Source: Cristatella mucedo (taxonomy: Eukaryota; Bryozoa; Phylactolaemata; Cristatellidae). From it: a DNA stretch of 64,000 nucleotides. The notes under the pieces are model-generated. The model made no database searches, was not told the origin of the DNA, and was given only the letters and a program-made list of their open reading frames with translations. The DNA lies in NCBI GenBank assembly GCA_009760855.2, contig WPIO01000008.1:1678501-1742500 (forward strand), read 5' to 3'. The stretch's first letter is position 1. Each line of letters begins with the position of its first letter. The translations under genes and the position numbers were made by a program. Positions 42,986 to 54,489 of the stretch are shown piece by piece.

Positions 42986-43459
42986 CCATGCGATCGCATT
43001 TCCTTTTCAGGCAGCTCGACGAAGAACGAAGCAACAGTCGTCACCGCCACCACCACGACGAGCGAGCTGTGCAGGTGGTGACGACGACGGCTGCATTCCA
43101 TTTGCACTCAGGCAGCGCAAGCGTGCGTGCGTGCATACATGCGGCTGTATTAGATGTTGTGTAAGCAGCTCCAGAACGCACGTACAGAAGAGTCAGAGAG
43201 TGAGAGATAGAGAGGGCATATCGTGTGTACAGGCCGATGCACTGGCAGAAAGGTGGTCGTTGCAGGACTAGTGGGTCACGCGATCGCAACTGACCTGTTG
43301 CAATTAAATCCAGCTCAGTCAGCCGAGATACTGTCTAACTGAAGCTCCTGGTGAGGTTGCACTCAGCGCTCAAGTTCGCCGGACGGAGTGGTGTGAGTTC
43401 GACTGGGCAGGACTGCAGTGTGGGCGTGGCTACGCCCACACCCAAATTCACCGAAGCGT
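42986..43459. other. Intergenic, nothing recognised
   Basis: The sequence is moderately GC-rich and gives overlapping open frames on both strands. None has family character. Confidence 0.45.
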
Positions 43460-43890
43460 ACAAACATGCACCCACAGTTGGTGCAAAACGTTGCAGCCAG
43501 GCTTGTTTGTCGTGAGCGGTGAAGTTGACTCGTTGCACATTTTCTAGTCAATCTACCCGGGGACCTAATCAATAGGCAGCGTATAGACGTCGAGGTTTCG
43601 ACCTCGCCCACTTTCAAGTCCCTTCATTCTCTGGCTCCAGTCTACCAATTAGGTCTACTTACCCCCACTAGAGTCGGCATAGTACAACCCGCTTTGGGAG
43701 TCAAATCGTTTAGCTACAACTCGTGATAACCTCAAACCCTTCGAGACTTTGCCTTAAGATTTGGTCGCTCCCAAAACAGTGAATCAAGTGCCAACTAACG
43801 TCTTTCCCTTGCAGCCAATGTAAAGCGCCTAGAATGAGATTGAGTTCTCTGAGGGCGCTTTATCGAGTCCATTATTATTACAATTATTAT
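43460..43890 (+). mobile_element. LINE family A 3' part with hairpin and ATT tail
   Basis: 'gtgcaaaacgttgcagccag' (43,480) corresponds to the '[12 protein letters not shown]' segment. 'agtcccttcattctctggct' (43,617) follows, then the hairpin 'gtaaagcgcctagaatgaga' (43,820) and an ATT tail (43,872-43,897). Frames are destroyed. Confidence 0.7.
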
Positions 43891-43894
43891 TATT

Positions 43895-44140
43895 ATGTCA
43901 CGACATTAAAAGACTTGAAGACATTTAAAGCGAAGCTGAAAACGCACCCGCTCATCGCTGCATTTAGTGGCTGCTTGCGAGTCTTTCTGTGCATGCCTTT
44001 ACACGGTGACAATGTGCTGTGATGCCTCTAATTTGTTGATCGATTGGATCACGTTTCCTTTAGGGCATATGTAAAGTGCCTAGAAAGAGATTAATTTCTC
44101 CGAGAGCTCTATAATGATGCAATAATGCTATTACTGTTAA
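43895..44140 (+). mobile_element. Second, adjoining LINE family A 3' fragment
   Basis: It begins right after the previous tail with 'LKDLKTFKAKLKTHPLIAAF'-type coding, then 'gtaaagtgcctagaaagaga' and a decayed tail. Two LINE ends stand in tandem, possibly one inserted into the tail of the other. Confidence 0.6.
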
Positions 44141-45689
44141 TTACCTTGAAAAATAAATAGCACGAATTTCTATCAAGAAAGTATTTCTGAGGGTTCACTT
44201 ACGAGAAGCTATGCTTACGATAACATTCTTCAAAGTTTTTACGAATGATTATTCAAGCTGGTCAGCATCACGCTTCTCAGAAGACGCCAAGTGAGCGAGG
44301 TGGCTGGAGCAAGCTAAATCTGCTGAGATGAGAGCACGTATCGGTTGCGGTGGTTTATATCTGACATCCTTTTGCATTAAAATACTAGCATGTACAATAT
44401 AAATGGGAGCAACGACTGATAAATTTGGCTCCTAAGCACATTCATTTTAAGCAAACTTCAAATTCTCGCTTTGAAAATCACACATCTGGCTGATTTGCAG
44501 CATTCATGGTTTACAAGGCTTAGCGCCCAATTCGGTGTTCGGCCTGGCGTCACGCGCCTGCGTTATGGAGACTATTTAACTCAAATAAGAGAGCGCCATC
44601 TTTAAGAAACCACTGCGAAAGCTGAAAGCAAATATTTGCCACTGCTTTGATGTTTCAATCACCACGTTGAAGCAGAGGACCTTCGTAGACTGCCAGACAA
44701 AGACTATTGGCTGAGCAGCGTTTGTACATTTTTACCCTGTGGAATTGCCATTTCATTCTTTGGCACTCTTGAAAAATTACCATGTAAGCTCAAGCAACGC
44801 CAAGACTCATGCGGCAGTAATCCAATAAGTAACAGGATTGCTGCTAAAATTAATGCATTCTTCATGAAGTGGCATCTTATGAAATAGAAATTGATTTCAA
44901 GACTCTGAATTTAAACTGGAGCATAATTGAGCGACTGTTAAGTTTAGAGATCGATTAAGCTTGCCAGTAATTACACCATTGATTGATTTTCTTACATAAC
45001 TTTTCGCTAGTTCACGCTGTACAGCTAAACAGTTTTCCGGCGAAGGCAAGCAAACGGTATTGCCCAACGACCGACAGCTAAACGATCCCCCGACTCAGTC
45101 ACGCTTTCCCTCGGCGATTGAGCGGCGGGCGATAAATAACACGAACCCAGAGTTCACTCTCCTAAAACCCACTTACCTTTGGTCGATTTAATGACCGGCT
45201 TTGTAGAGAATATTCATTACTTATGAATTTTGCCAAGTTGCAGGTGTAAACGTGCTCGTGATCTGGTTTTAGTATAATTTAAGTACTCAGATCGCTTCTC
45301 ATAGGGCATTAGAAAGGTTTAATAATATATATTTTGTAAATCGATTTTGATATCAGGATAAATTTAACTTAAATATGTCGGCAAGTTACTGCAATTTATA
45401 CACATTCGAGAGATCTAGCGGAGGCGACTGAGAATGGCTGTTTAGCAAATGTTGAACTCATCGAGAGGAGTAGCTGGTAGTGCTTGACCGTCTCACCATC
45501 GCTACTCCTAAGCGACCTGGGGTAAGCTCAAATACCCAGGAGCTTTTTCATTTCCTTAATGAGCGGAAGGGTGATGCTACGCTCTTGCTAATTGCAACTC
45601 TGAGTAGCTCCAATAATCAATCTGAATCCTCAAATCCTCATCACCTCTATTCACTAAAAAAAAGTAAAAACTAGCTGATTTAACAGCGT
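44141..45689. other. Intergenic, nothing recognised
   Basis: No coding region, repeat pair or RNA gene could be supported. Confidence 0.5.
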
Positions 45690-45845
45690 CTTTGGCTAAG
45701 CGACAGAATGGCCTTTAAGGCTATCACCACCACTTGGGGTGGCTATAAAGGATTGCCAACTGCAGGAATCAAATCCACGACTTCGGAACCGAAGTCATAA
45801 TAAGCCAACGCCTTACTTAGTATGCCGTCACGGTAAGGTCGAAAA
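45690..45845 (-). mobile_element. SINE1 copy
   Basis: The minus strand reads 'taccgtgacggcatactaag' (A-box region), 'cttcggttccgaagtcgtgg' then a B-box-like 'atttgattcctgcag', and the body 'gtggtggtgatagcct'. It matches 37,155-37,285. Confidence 0.75.
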
Positions 45846-45902
45846 AAGGCTACATCAAAGAGCCTGAAAGCACTGGCGACCAGCTGTACTCCTCTGCAGC
45901 TT

Positions 45903-47150
45903 AATAATAATAATCATAATTCACTTGATAAAGCACCCTCAGAGAACTCAATCTCTTTCTAGGCGCTTTACATTTGCTGAAAAAAGAAACGCGATTGAAT
46001 GGTGAGTGATATCATGCTTGATAAGCAACGTGAATAACATGGTTAGGGGTGACATGCGCAGGGTCAGCGTGCAAGTGTGGTTAGTGGCAGCATGCACAGT
46101 GTCAGCACGCACAAGCACATCAAGGACGAATCACAGAGACCCACTAATTGCTGTCCTAAATAGGTGTTTTTAGTTCTTTTTAAACGTGGTCAAGTCAGGG
46201 GATGTTCTGCCGCAAATCGGGGGTGAGCTCCAATCTTTGAAAGCATATAAACTAAATGCACGGTCTCCAAAGAATTTGAGGTATGTACGAGGTATTGGTA
46301 GACTGTAGAATTCCGAAAGCAGGTGGTAAGGTGCTTGGCCTGGTGGGGGAGTAGATTTGAGAGAAGTGCTCGAGCCATGGAATGAAGTGACCTAAACGAA
46401 AGCGATCAAACCTTGAAGTCTATCCGTTGCTTGACTAGGACGATTGAGAGCCAGTGCAAGTCAGCGAGAAGTTGTGTGACTTGGCAATTGCGATGCTCAT
46501 AAAAGACAAGCCTAGCTGTAGAGTTTTGCACCAGCTGAAATCGCCTGATTGCACGTGCCGGAAGGCCAACAAGCAGTGAGTTACAGAAGCCAAGACGAGA
46601 TGTCACGAATGCATTGACAGACTTAGACATGGTATCCTTATCTTAACAAGCTCGAACTTGAGCAGTTTTATATATCTGAAAGTAATCAGACTTCATAGTG
46701 GAGCTTATGTGGTCGTCTAACGGGAGGTCACTTTTGAACTTGACCCCTAGATTTCGAGCTGATTTCACAGGAAATACGCTGGCATAACCAATTTTTAGCT
46801 TGACCCTTTCCAATTTCTGACTCACACTGGGTTTTCCCATATATTAGAAGCTAGTTTTGTCATCTTGTAGTTTCAGAAAAGTTCCTGTCATCCATGTGCT
46901 GATGTCATCAATACATGCAGTAAGTGAGTTAAGAGAATTCGAGGTGCTCAAAGGCTTTGCAGGATCAAAGCAATAGTACCACTGAATGTCATCTGCATAG
47001 ACGTGAACGCCTAGAATGTGCTAGGCATTCACATCTGCAAGAAGGAAAGTATAAATCATGAAAATAACCGAACCTACCACGGATCCCTGAGGTACCCCAT
47101 ATTTCAGAGTTACCTCGGATGATCTTTGTCTATTCACGTCAATACTCCGG
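45903..47150 (-). mobile_element. LINE family A copy, 5'-truncated, degenerate
   Basis: An (AAT)n tail is at 45,903-45,920, with the hairpin at 45,930-45,975. Minus frames 46,378-46,190, 46,630-46,406 and 46,840-46,643 follow the family A protein. Traces reach the 'QRSSEV' segment (47,120-47,140). The diagnostic codon is TGA (46,131-46,133). It ends about 220 bp upstream of the conserved promoter element of the intact lectin gene. Confidence 0.85.
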
Positions 47151-47178
47151 CTTAAGGAAATTTTTCGAGCTGTCTAAT

Positions 47179-47380
47179 TTACCATGGGTAGGTGGCTAGG
47201 ATGCTTGCAGCTTTTTTTGCCTCAATTGTGTCTGCCAGACGCCTGGCAATGCTTTTTGTAACGGCTTCCTGGAATTGACGTCCTTTGGTGCTCATAGTTG
47301 AAGTTAAGGATAGAACAGATGCCCGCCTCGCACGATGTGATTCTTTGGTCGATTTGTCATTTGCCTTATTAACCCGTATG
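47179..47380 (-). CDS. Possible small divergent gene or exon, unidentified
   Basis: The minus frame ending at 47,179 reads 'STKESHRARRASVLSLTSTM', then 'STKGRQFQEAVTKSIARRLA' and ends 'AASILATYPW'. The codon use looks protein-like, and a possible splice acceptor 'ctgcag' precedes it on the minus strand (47,381-47,386). A conserved 17-mer shared with the pseudogene overlaps this point. It may be an exon of a divergent gene or chance. Confidence 0.2.
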
Positions 47381-47505
47381 CTGCAGCTCCAGATTCCGGG
47401 TAAGTCCAATACAAATAAGGCTTTTTCGTGCTTACGCCCTCCTCGTAAAAGCATCAAACACAGTCTGAACGCAAATAGCCATCGGCTCACCACAATAATA
47501 TAAAT
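47370..47505 (+). promoter_or_regulatory. Promoter of the intact tectonin gene
   Basis: TATA-type 'aatataaat' lies at 47,497-47,505 and the 17-mer 'taacccgtatgctgcag' at 47,370-47,386; both are shared with the pseudogene at matching distance. Because the TATA box overlaps the ATG at 47,504, that ATG should lie upstream of the transcript start. The next in-frame ATG at 47,573 is therefore the likely initiator. Confidence 0.65.
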
Positions 47506-47572
47506 GGAGCTCACTGTCGAAACTCGACAGCAGCCTACAGTCCCGACAAAGGCTTGGTACCACAGCTTCGCT

Positions 47573-48457
47573 ATGTGTGCAGTCGAACTGCTTGTTGCTC
47601 TTGCTTGCTTGGTCGCATCCGCTTCTGCCGGGTCGAGCTCGTGCGATATCGGTCAGTACTGGACGAACATACCTGGTGCACTAACGTGGGTGTCCTCGGG
47701 CGATGCCGGCGTTTGGGGCGTAAACTCAGCAGACAGCATTTACTACCGAGTGGGCACCTATATCGGTTCGTCCGACCACAAGTACAGCCACATTCACAGG
47801 AACAACGGCTTTTACAACACCGACGGAACGACGTGGATTCAAATCGCCGGCGGCCTCAGGCAGATCGACGTTGGCAAGGATAGGGTCTGGGGAGTCAATA
47901 GAAACTCAAACGTCTACATCCGCAACGGCATCAGCAGATCCAATCCCACCGGCACAGAATGGCAATTGATCAGCGGACTCTCTGCCTCATTGGTGAGCGT
48001 CAGCGACATCGATGGCAAAGTGTGGGCTATAGAGTCGGGCACCGGAAACGTGTATAGGCGCATGGGCATCAGTGACGAGCTACCGAGCGGCTCAGGCTGG
48101 GAGCTCGTTCCTGGCATTTCGTCAGCAACGTCCATAGACATAGGAGCAGCGGGCGTGTGGGCTACCACAGCCAACGGCAACATCTACTATCGCACGGGCA
48201 GTCGTCAGGATTGCCAGGGCAGCGGCTGGCAGCTGGTTCCTGGTGGGCTGAAGCAAATTGCATCGGGCGGCGACGTGGTCTGGGGCGTACACGGCAGCGG
48301 TAGCATATGGTTCAGATTGAACATTAACTCGGCTAATCCCACTGGAAGCGAATGGATCCAAGTACCAGGAGGCCTGGCACAGATCTCCGTGGCTACGCCC
48401 AATAACGGCATGTGGGGAGTCAACTCTGCAGGCGGAATTTATACTCGTCATCAGTAG
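47573..48457 (+). CDS. Secreted tectonin-type lectin (six-repeat beta-propeller)
   Basis: The protein has 294 residues from ATG 47,573. A signal peptide covers residues 1 to about 20 ('ELLVALACLVASASAG'), and the mature protein starts near Ser21. Six tectonin repeats follow, with cores at residues 47-59 (VWGVNSADSIYYR), 105-117 (VWGVNRNSNVYIR), 150-163, 195-207 (VWATTANGNIYYR), 237-248 and 280-292 (MWGVNSAGGIYTR). Each is preceded by a 'G-x-L-x-x-I' strand. Proteins of this type (tectonins, fish-egg lectins, tachylectin-1-like) fold as six-bladed propellers that bind sugars or lipopolysaccharide outside the cell, often in innate defence or egg coats; the ligand here is unknown. The upstream ATG at 47,504 lies in the TATA box and is rejected. 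The gene is intronless across its length, with AATAAA 170 bp after the stop. A broken paralogue lies 44 kb upstream. Confidence 0.9.
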   Translation: MCAVELLVALACLVASASAGSSSCDIGQYWTNIPGALTWVSSGDAGVWGVNSADSIYYRVGTYIGSSDHKYSHIHRNNGFYNTDGTTWIQIAGGLRQIDVGKDRVWGVNRNSNVYIRNGISRSNPTGTEWQLISGLSASLVSVSDIDGKVWAIESGTGNVYRRMGISDELPSGSGWELVPGISSATSIDIGAAGVWATTANGNIYYRTGSRQDCQGSGWQLVPGGLKQIASGGDVVWGVHGSGSIWFRLNINSANPTGSEWIQVPGGLAQISVATPNNGMWGVNSAGGIYTRHQ

Positions 48458-48626
48458 GACTAAGTGGTCAGTGCTCTTGCTGTTGTTCTAGGTTCATTAT
48501 TGGTATGTCTAGTGGTGAGCTGTGACGTTGTCCGGCAGTGCGATAGGGCTGACGGATGGATGTATCCTAATCGCTTAACCATGGCAACAGCTGCTTGTCA
48601 GCCTGCAACACTTGCACGATTACGAA

Positions 48627-48632
48627 AATAAA
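48627..48632 (+). promoter_or_regulatory. Poly(A) signal of the tectonin gene
   Basis: AATAAA lies in 'cgaaaataaa', the same context as the pseudogene's signal. Confidence 0.65.
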
Positions 48633-48639
48633 TTCAGCC

Positions 48640-49900
48640 TCGTCCTCGTCCAACGTGTATTTTGTCTGGCACCTTCAAGCACCTTGAATGCAACACTAAT
48701 AATCAAGCAGCTAACATCGGCACTGCTAATAGATATAGTGAAAAGCAGTTCCTCCTAAAGCTTTTAATCCGTAAATCTCACCAGTACTTGTGGATAGTTT
48801 CCACTCATTAAAATAGCTTAAGTAATTATTCATTCTATCCAACTGAGCCTCAGGTTATTGGGTACATGAGCTTGCTCCAACAAACGGTCGTTGCATATAC
48901 ATTTTCGTACAACGCCTATTTCCACTATTTCTGCATTTCGTCAAGCTGATAGGTTTCCGACCTTTCTACATTCTATTGAGCTGATAGGTTAAACAGTATG
49001 TCAATGAGCTTGTCCACCAGAAGTTGTCGGATCGTTTCACTTTGGACGGAACGTGTGTCACTATTCGTTTCCAAAAGCAGTCTGCCTTCAGCCATTCTGC
49101 CATTCTCAAATGGAAAACGTACGATAAGTTTATTTAGAATTGTTATCTGAGCAGTATGTTTTAATACACACAATCACCGCATTGACTTCGGTATCCTTTG
49201 CCGAATTTCCCTCCATGTTCATGCTATTGATAACTTAACAGTTCTAATTAAATGTCTGCCTTTTCAAGTAGCACACTCTCCTTAAACTCCATTTATTTTT
49301 AATTGTAGATGACTGACCTCATATTCTTCGAAAGTATGCCATCAAGGAATTAAACCTTTGAAATCACGAAATCGCTTTGTCGGACGGCCTTTGGCGACTA
49401 TCTGGTCCACTACTACCCAAACACTTGTTAGACCGATTGGCCAACACTTTAGAAAATGACATTATTTTATGGACCACGTGATATTAGTGCCTACCAAATC
49501 AAGTGAATGAACGTTTCATTAGCTGCAGTTAATTACTCAATACCAATTTTGCTTCGAACGAAAGTGGAAACATTAAGCTTCCGCTGTAGTCGCTAACTTG
49601 GGAGATGTCAAGCGGCATGAGTGATACCCCAAATCGGTTTGGCCACCTGTACTAAAAAACAGAGTCCGCAATTGCAGTTCGTTTCCGCGATGAGTTACAG
49701 TTTCTGTGCTAGCCTACGCTTTCGGAGATATGATTCAGTCTCCGAGTAAAAGATTGCACATTAAAACATTATGACTTGGATTTGCGACCCTTCGAGTCGC
49801 CCAAGTCTCGGCCCTGTGGAGCAGACAGGTGCTCGCTTTTGACGATCTACATCGTCGGCTGGCTGCCTAAATCCGGCCCTTACAGAACGCCTGGGTCGAG
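48640..49900. other. Intergenic, nothing recognised
   Basis: No coding or repeat signal could be supported. The open frame at 48,973-49,173 (minus) has no family character. Confidence 0.5.
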
Positions 49901-49904
49901 ATAT

Positions 49905-51510
49905 AGTTCCCTGATTGTTAGACCCATACTTAAAAAGCCTGGGTTAGACACAGAGGTCCCTGCAAACTATCGCCCAGTTTCCCTTCTTCCTTTCTTGTCA
50001 AAGATTCTTGAAAAAATGGTTGCTAAGCAGCTGGTTGAATATATTGAAAATAATGGAATGTCAGAAACATTTCAATCAGGGTTCAAGAGGCAGCACTCCA
50101 CTGAAACTGCTCTCCTCCGTGTTAACAATGACATTCTACATAGCAAAGACGACGGGAACGTCACTGCCCAAGCTTTGCTAGATCTGTCTGCTGCCTTCGA
50201 CACCACTGATCACGAAGTTCTGCTTGAACGATTGAGAACAACGATTGGTCTGGCTGACGAAGCTCTGGCGTGGTTTAAATTATACTTGTCTGATCGTGTT
50301 CAATCCGTGTAGTGTGGGGGTCAGGTCTCACACACGAAAAGGGTCACCTGTGGAGTCCCTCAAGGGTCAGTACTCGGTCATTTGTTGTTCTCCATTTATA
50401 CACAACCTCTGGGAAAAGTGATTAAGGCCCATGGAATAGGAAATCACTTCTTTGCTGACGATACTCAGTTGTATTTGTCTTTCAAACCATCGGACTATGC
50501 TGCAGCGACTGAACAATTGAATGCTTGCCTTGCCGATATTCGATCCTGGATGTCAGAAGACCTTCTGAAACAAAATGACGGTAAAACCGAGTTACTACTC
50601 ATAGGACACCCTAAACGTGTGGCTGGATTACAGGGCTTTGCTCTTCTAATAGGTAATACTGTTGTGCGACAATCACTACGTGCTCGAAATGTAGGTGCTG
50701 TTTTCGACAAATGCCTAAATTTTAAAAGCTTCATTCAGAAGACTGCTTCTACAGCTAGCCATCACGTCCGATCCCTATCCAAGATTGGGAGCTGTCGTCC
50801 ACAGTGGATGGCAAAAAATTTAACTAGCTCCTTAGTTCTGTCTCGGCTTGATTATTGTAATTCCCGTTTTGGTGGGCTACCAAAGAAAAAAATTAGGCCA
50901 CTGCAGCTGACTATGAATACGGCTGCAAAGCTAGTCTACAAGTCCCAGAGGTTTGAGCACGTGTCAGCTTTGCTTAAAGAGCAAACTAAGATGGATGCAG
51001 GTTGACCAACGGATTCAGAGCAAGGTTCTTACGCTGACCCACAAGGCCCGCCACGGCTTAGCTCCTTCTTACCTAGCTGAACTGCTGCATCACTTTCAGC
51101 CTGTTCGCGCCCTCAGGTCATATGTCGACAATAAATTAGCTGTTCTATTCCTCTGCTTAAAGACCGTCGGCGACAGAAGCTTTAGCTCTGCAGGTCTCAA
51201 GGACTGTGGAACTCGCTTCCACAATTCTTACGCAACGACAACTACTCTACTACTGCCGACTATTGTACATTCTTTTCAGCGGTCCTGAGCTGCTACTTCC
51301 AAGCTACTCACTACCTCGACTGCTCTCCTGACTCTGCTATGCTTCCCACTTTTTTTGTTGTTGCGTGAAACGAAATTGGTTGGCTACGGAATGCGTACCG
51401 AAAGCCGCTTAGGTTGTGAGTGCATTATGCAAAACTCTCCTGTGTAACAGCCACATGGTCATTATGACTTTGTGGAGTTACAGACGGAGATACATTACAT
51501 TACTTGTGGT
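49905..51510 (+). mobile_element. LINE family B, best copy (reverse transcriptase), broken
   Basis: Frames 49,776-50,312 and 50,382-51,005 are in phase, interrupted by a TAG at 50,310-50,312. The ending is in another frame (50,953-51,288). Landmarks are 'NYRPVSLLPFLSKILEKMV', motif A 'LLDLSAAFDTTDHEVL', motif B 'GVPQGSVLGHLLF', motif C '[13 protein letters not shown]', then 'RHGLAPSYLAELLHHFQPV'. The 3' end matches 36,583 with an ATTAC tail at 51,492-51,501. The endonuclease domain is absent (5' truncation). Related to L2/CR1 but clearly distinct from family A. Confidence 0.9.
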
Positions 51511-51859
51511 GCTGAGCAGAGGGCCTGTGTGCAGAAAAAATTCACTCTTTCCGAGTAATTCCGTCCGAACTCCGAGACCTCCTTATTTAGCGAAAGGCAG
51601 CCACAGACGAGCAATGACGAGCCAATATGGCGTGGCTAATGTGCAGGTTCCGTGCGTCATCTTCCCATGTTTTGATCTCAGGTTAGCTGATGAAACTTGG
51701 TCCTCTCCTTTGCATTACAATTTATCGTGGACACAAGAGCCACGATTAACTTCTAAGCTTCAAAGGAATATTTAAGAACAGTCACAACAGTTTGTGAACC
51801 TTCAGCCAGAATGGCTTCATAGATCAAAAGCAAAGGGAATGAGGTCTTTGGTATTGCTA
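51511..51859. other. Short spacer between two LINEs
   Basis: No feature was recognised. The start of the family A element may lie somewhat upstream of 51,860, but no second copy covers this part. Confidence 0.4.
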
Positions 51860-53925
51860 TATCGAATGCATGCTGATGTCGACAATAAACCATCTCCTCA
51901 ACCGTTCCCAGGTTAGCTCCTTACCTGATGATCCTTGTGATGATCAAGCCGATCGCTTCTCTCGATTCTTTGTGCAGAAGATAGACAAAATCAGGGAATC
52001 CATCCCTGCGATGACAACCTTCCCACTAGAATGCTGTTCCTCGGTTCCTGGCTGCGCCTCAATGTCTGCATTTAAACAGGTCACCAGTGACGTAGTCCTA
52101 AAGCTCGTATCTCAATCAAAGAAGACAACAAGTCCACTGGACCCTATTCCCACTGTCCTGCTCCTACGTTGCATTGATCTGCTGCTGCCATGCATAACCA
52201 ACATCATTAATATGTCATTAGCCTCAGGTCAGGTCCCAGCACCTTTCAAAAAAGCTGTAGTCAGGCCACTTCTCAAGAAAGCTACACTAGACCAAGAGAA
52301 CTTAAGCAACTACCGCCCAGTCTCCCTTCTACCATTCCTATCAAAGACACTGGAACGGGTCGTGGCAGACCAGCTGAACTCGTATATCGAAACCTCACAC
52401 CTTGCTAGTAAGTTCCAGTCTGGCTTTAGAGCTAATCACTCCACAGAGTCAGCATTGCTTCGGGTATACAACGACCTACTTAGGAATGCAGACATGGGTA
52501 GAGTGTCTCTTCTTGTTTTGCTCGATCTTTCGGCAGCTTTTGATACCATCGATCACAAAGTACTTCTAGAGCGCCTCTCATCTCGCCTGGGCATCACTGG
52601 CACTGCTCTGCAGTGGTTCAGGTCCTATCTCAGTGGGGGACTCCAGAGTGTTGACGTGAATGGACAAAGATCATCTGAAGTACCTCTAAAATATGGAGTA
52701 CCTCAGGGCTCTGTGCTAGGTCCGGTCCTTTTCACCGTTTATACTCTCCCTCTCGCTGATGTGATTGCCAAGCACAATCTAGGCTTTCACTTCTATGCGG
52801 ATGACACTCAGTTGTACATTTGCTTTGATCCCTCCCAGCCTTCGAGCACCTCAAATTCTCTCAACTCACTTGCTGCATGCATTGATGACATCCGATCATG
52901 GATGGCAGCAAATTTTCTAAAACTAAACGATGATAAAACTAACTTACTAGTTATGGGCAAACCTAGTGTTATTCAGAAATTGGAAAGGCTGACTTTCAAA
53001 ATTGGCTCTGCCAGCATATCTCCAGTTGCATCAGCTCGAAATCTAGGTGTCATATTCCAAAGCGACCTCTCGTTAGACGACCACATCAGCTCCACAGTCA
53101 AATCAGCATATTTTCAGCTTCATAACGTTGCTAAAATTAGGGCTTGTTTAGATAAGGATACCACGTCCAAGTTGGTCCATGCATTCGTGACATCTCGTCT
53201 CGACTTCTGCAACTCACTGCTTACTGGCCTACCAGCATGTGCGATCAGGCGATTGCAGCTGGTGCAAAACTCTGCAGCTAGGCTTGTCTGTCGTGAGCGT
53301 CGCAGTTGCCACATTACTCCACTTCTCGCCGACCTGCACTGGTTACCAGTCAAGCAACGGATTGACTTCAAGGTTTTGTCGCTCACTTTTAGGTCTCTTC
53401 ATTCTATGGCTCCAGCCTATCTTTCAGATACACTACCCCATCAGGCAAAGCATCGTACCACTCGCTTTTCGGAATCCAACAGTCTAGAAATACCTCGTAC
53501 AAACCTTAAATCCTTTGGAGACCGTGCATTTAGCTCGTATGCTCCCACAGCCTGGAACTCCCTCCCGACCTGCATCAGAACATCCCCTGACCTGACCACA
53601 TTTAAAAGAAACTTAAAAACATACCTATTTAGGACAGCATTTAGTGGGTCCTTGTGATTCGTCCTCGATGTGCTTATGCGTGCTGACACTGTTCATGCTG
53701 CCACTAACCACATTTGCATGCTGACCCAGTGCATGTAACCCCTAACCATGTTATTCATTTTGTTTGTTTTTCAAGCATGATTTTACTTACTATTCTATTG
53801 CGTATCACTTTGCAGCAAATGTAAAGCGCCTAGAAAGAGATTAAGTTCTCTGAGGGCGCTTTATCAAGTGCAATATATTATTAATAATATTATTATTATC
53901 ATTACTATTAAAACAACTTCAGATA
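51860..53925 (+). mobile_element. LINE family A, longest copy (595-codon frame)
   Basis: The open frame 51,870-53,657 is uninterrupted. The linker 'INHLLNRSQVSSLPDDP...FFVQKI' is followed by 'NYRPVSLLPFLSKTLERVV', motif A 'LLVLLDLSAAFDTIDH', motif B '[14 protein letters not shown]', motif C '[14 protein letters not shown]' and the C-terminal part to 'FRTAFSGSL'. The TGA at 53,655-53,657 corresponds to CGA in other copies; the rest of the ancestral C-terminus is still readable after it, ending 'LFILFVFQA'. The 3' hairpin is at 53,823-53,866, followed by an ATT-type tail to about 53,925. The endonuclease domain is missing, so it is not autonomous. It is the reference for all other family A calls. 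Confidence 0.95.
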
Positions 53926-54428
53926 CTGATGCAAATATTTAAAAGTGGTGGAAGCCGAAGTTTGACAGCGCCTGATAATCACTGGTCCCACTTACTATGA
54001 ACGTCAACGTCGCACACTTACGTGAAATACAGTGATGTGGGTAAAAAATACGTCGAAGCACTTTTACGGAAGAAGGCCAGTGAACGTGTTCTAGCGGAAT
54101 GTGCCTTACGATCTGCGAACTTGGAGTCCAGAGTAATACCAATTTGCCATATATTTTGACAATCATGCCGAGGTTTATCCGACGATAAGAAGACAGCTCG
54201 AGAATATACGTCTGCTCGCTATTTATATAATACGAGTGGCACACTGCTTGTGGACTCGCTTCGCTAAGTAATAGTACTGACGTCACGGAAAACAACGCTG
54301 GGCTATCTTGCCGCTTGACGGAAGTTCACAATCTTGCTAAGTGAACCAAGTGTGCCGTCTTGTGGCTTGATAAATTTTCTCGCTTTCACTATTATATATA
54401 CATACATATATTTATATATGCACATGCG

Positions 54429-54461
<33 letters not shown>

Positions 54462-54489
54462 GTATTTATTCCAAAAGAATTGAGGCATG
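53926..54489. other. Intergenic with TA-rich microsatellite
   Basis: A TA-rich block lies at 54,394-54,460. Upstream of it nothing was recognised. A TA-rich block also precedes repeat S in S1. Confidence 0.5.

Noticed and set aside
43041-43289. Cys/Ser-rich open frame near 43 kb
   Set aside because: Overlapping frames on both strands in moderately GC-rich sequence; no signal peptide or repeat pattern.
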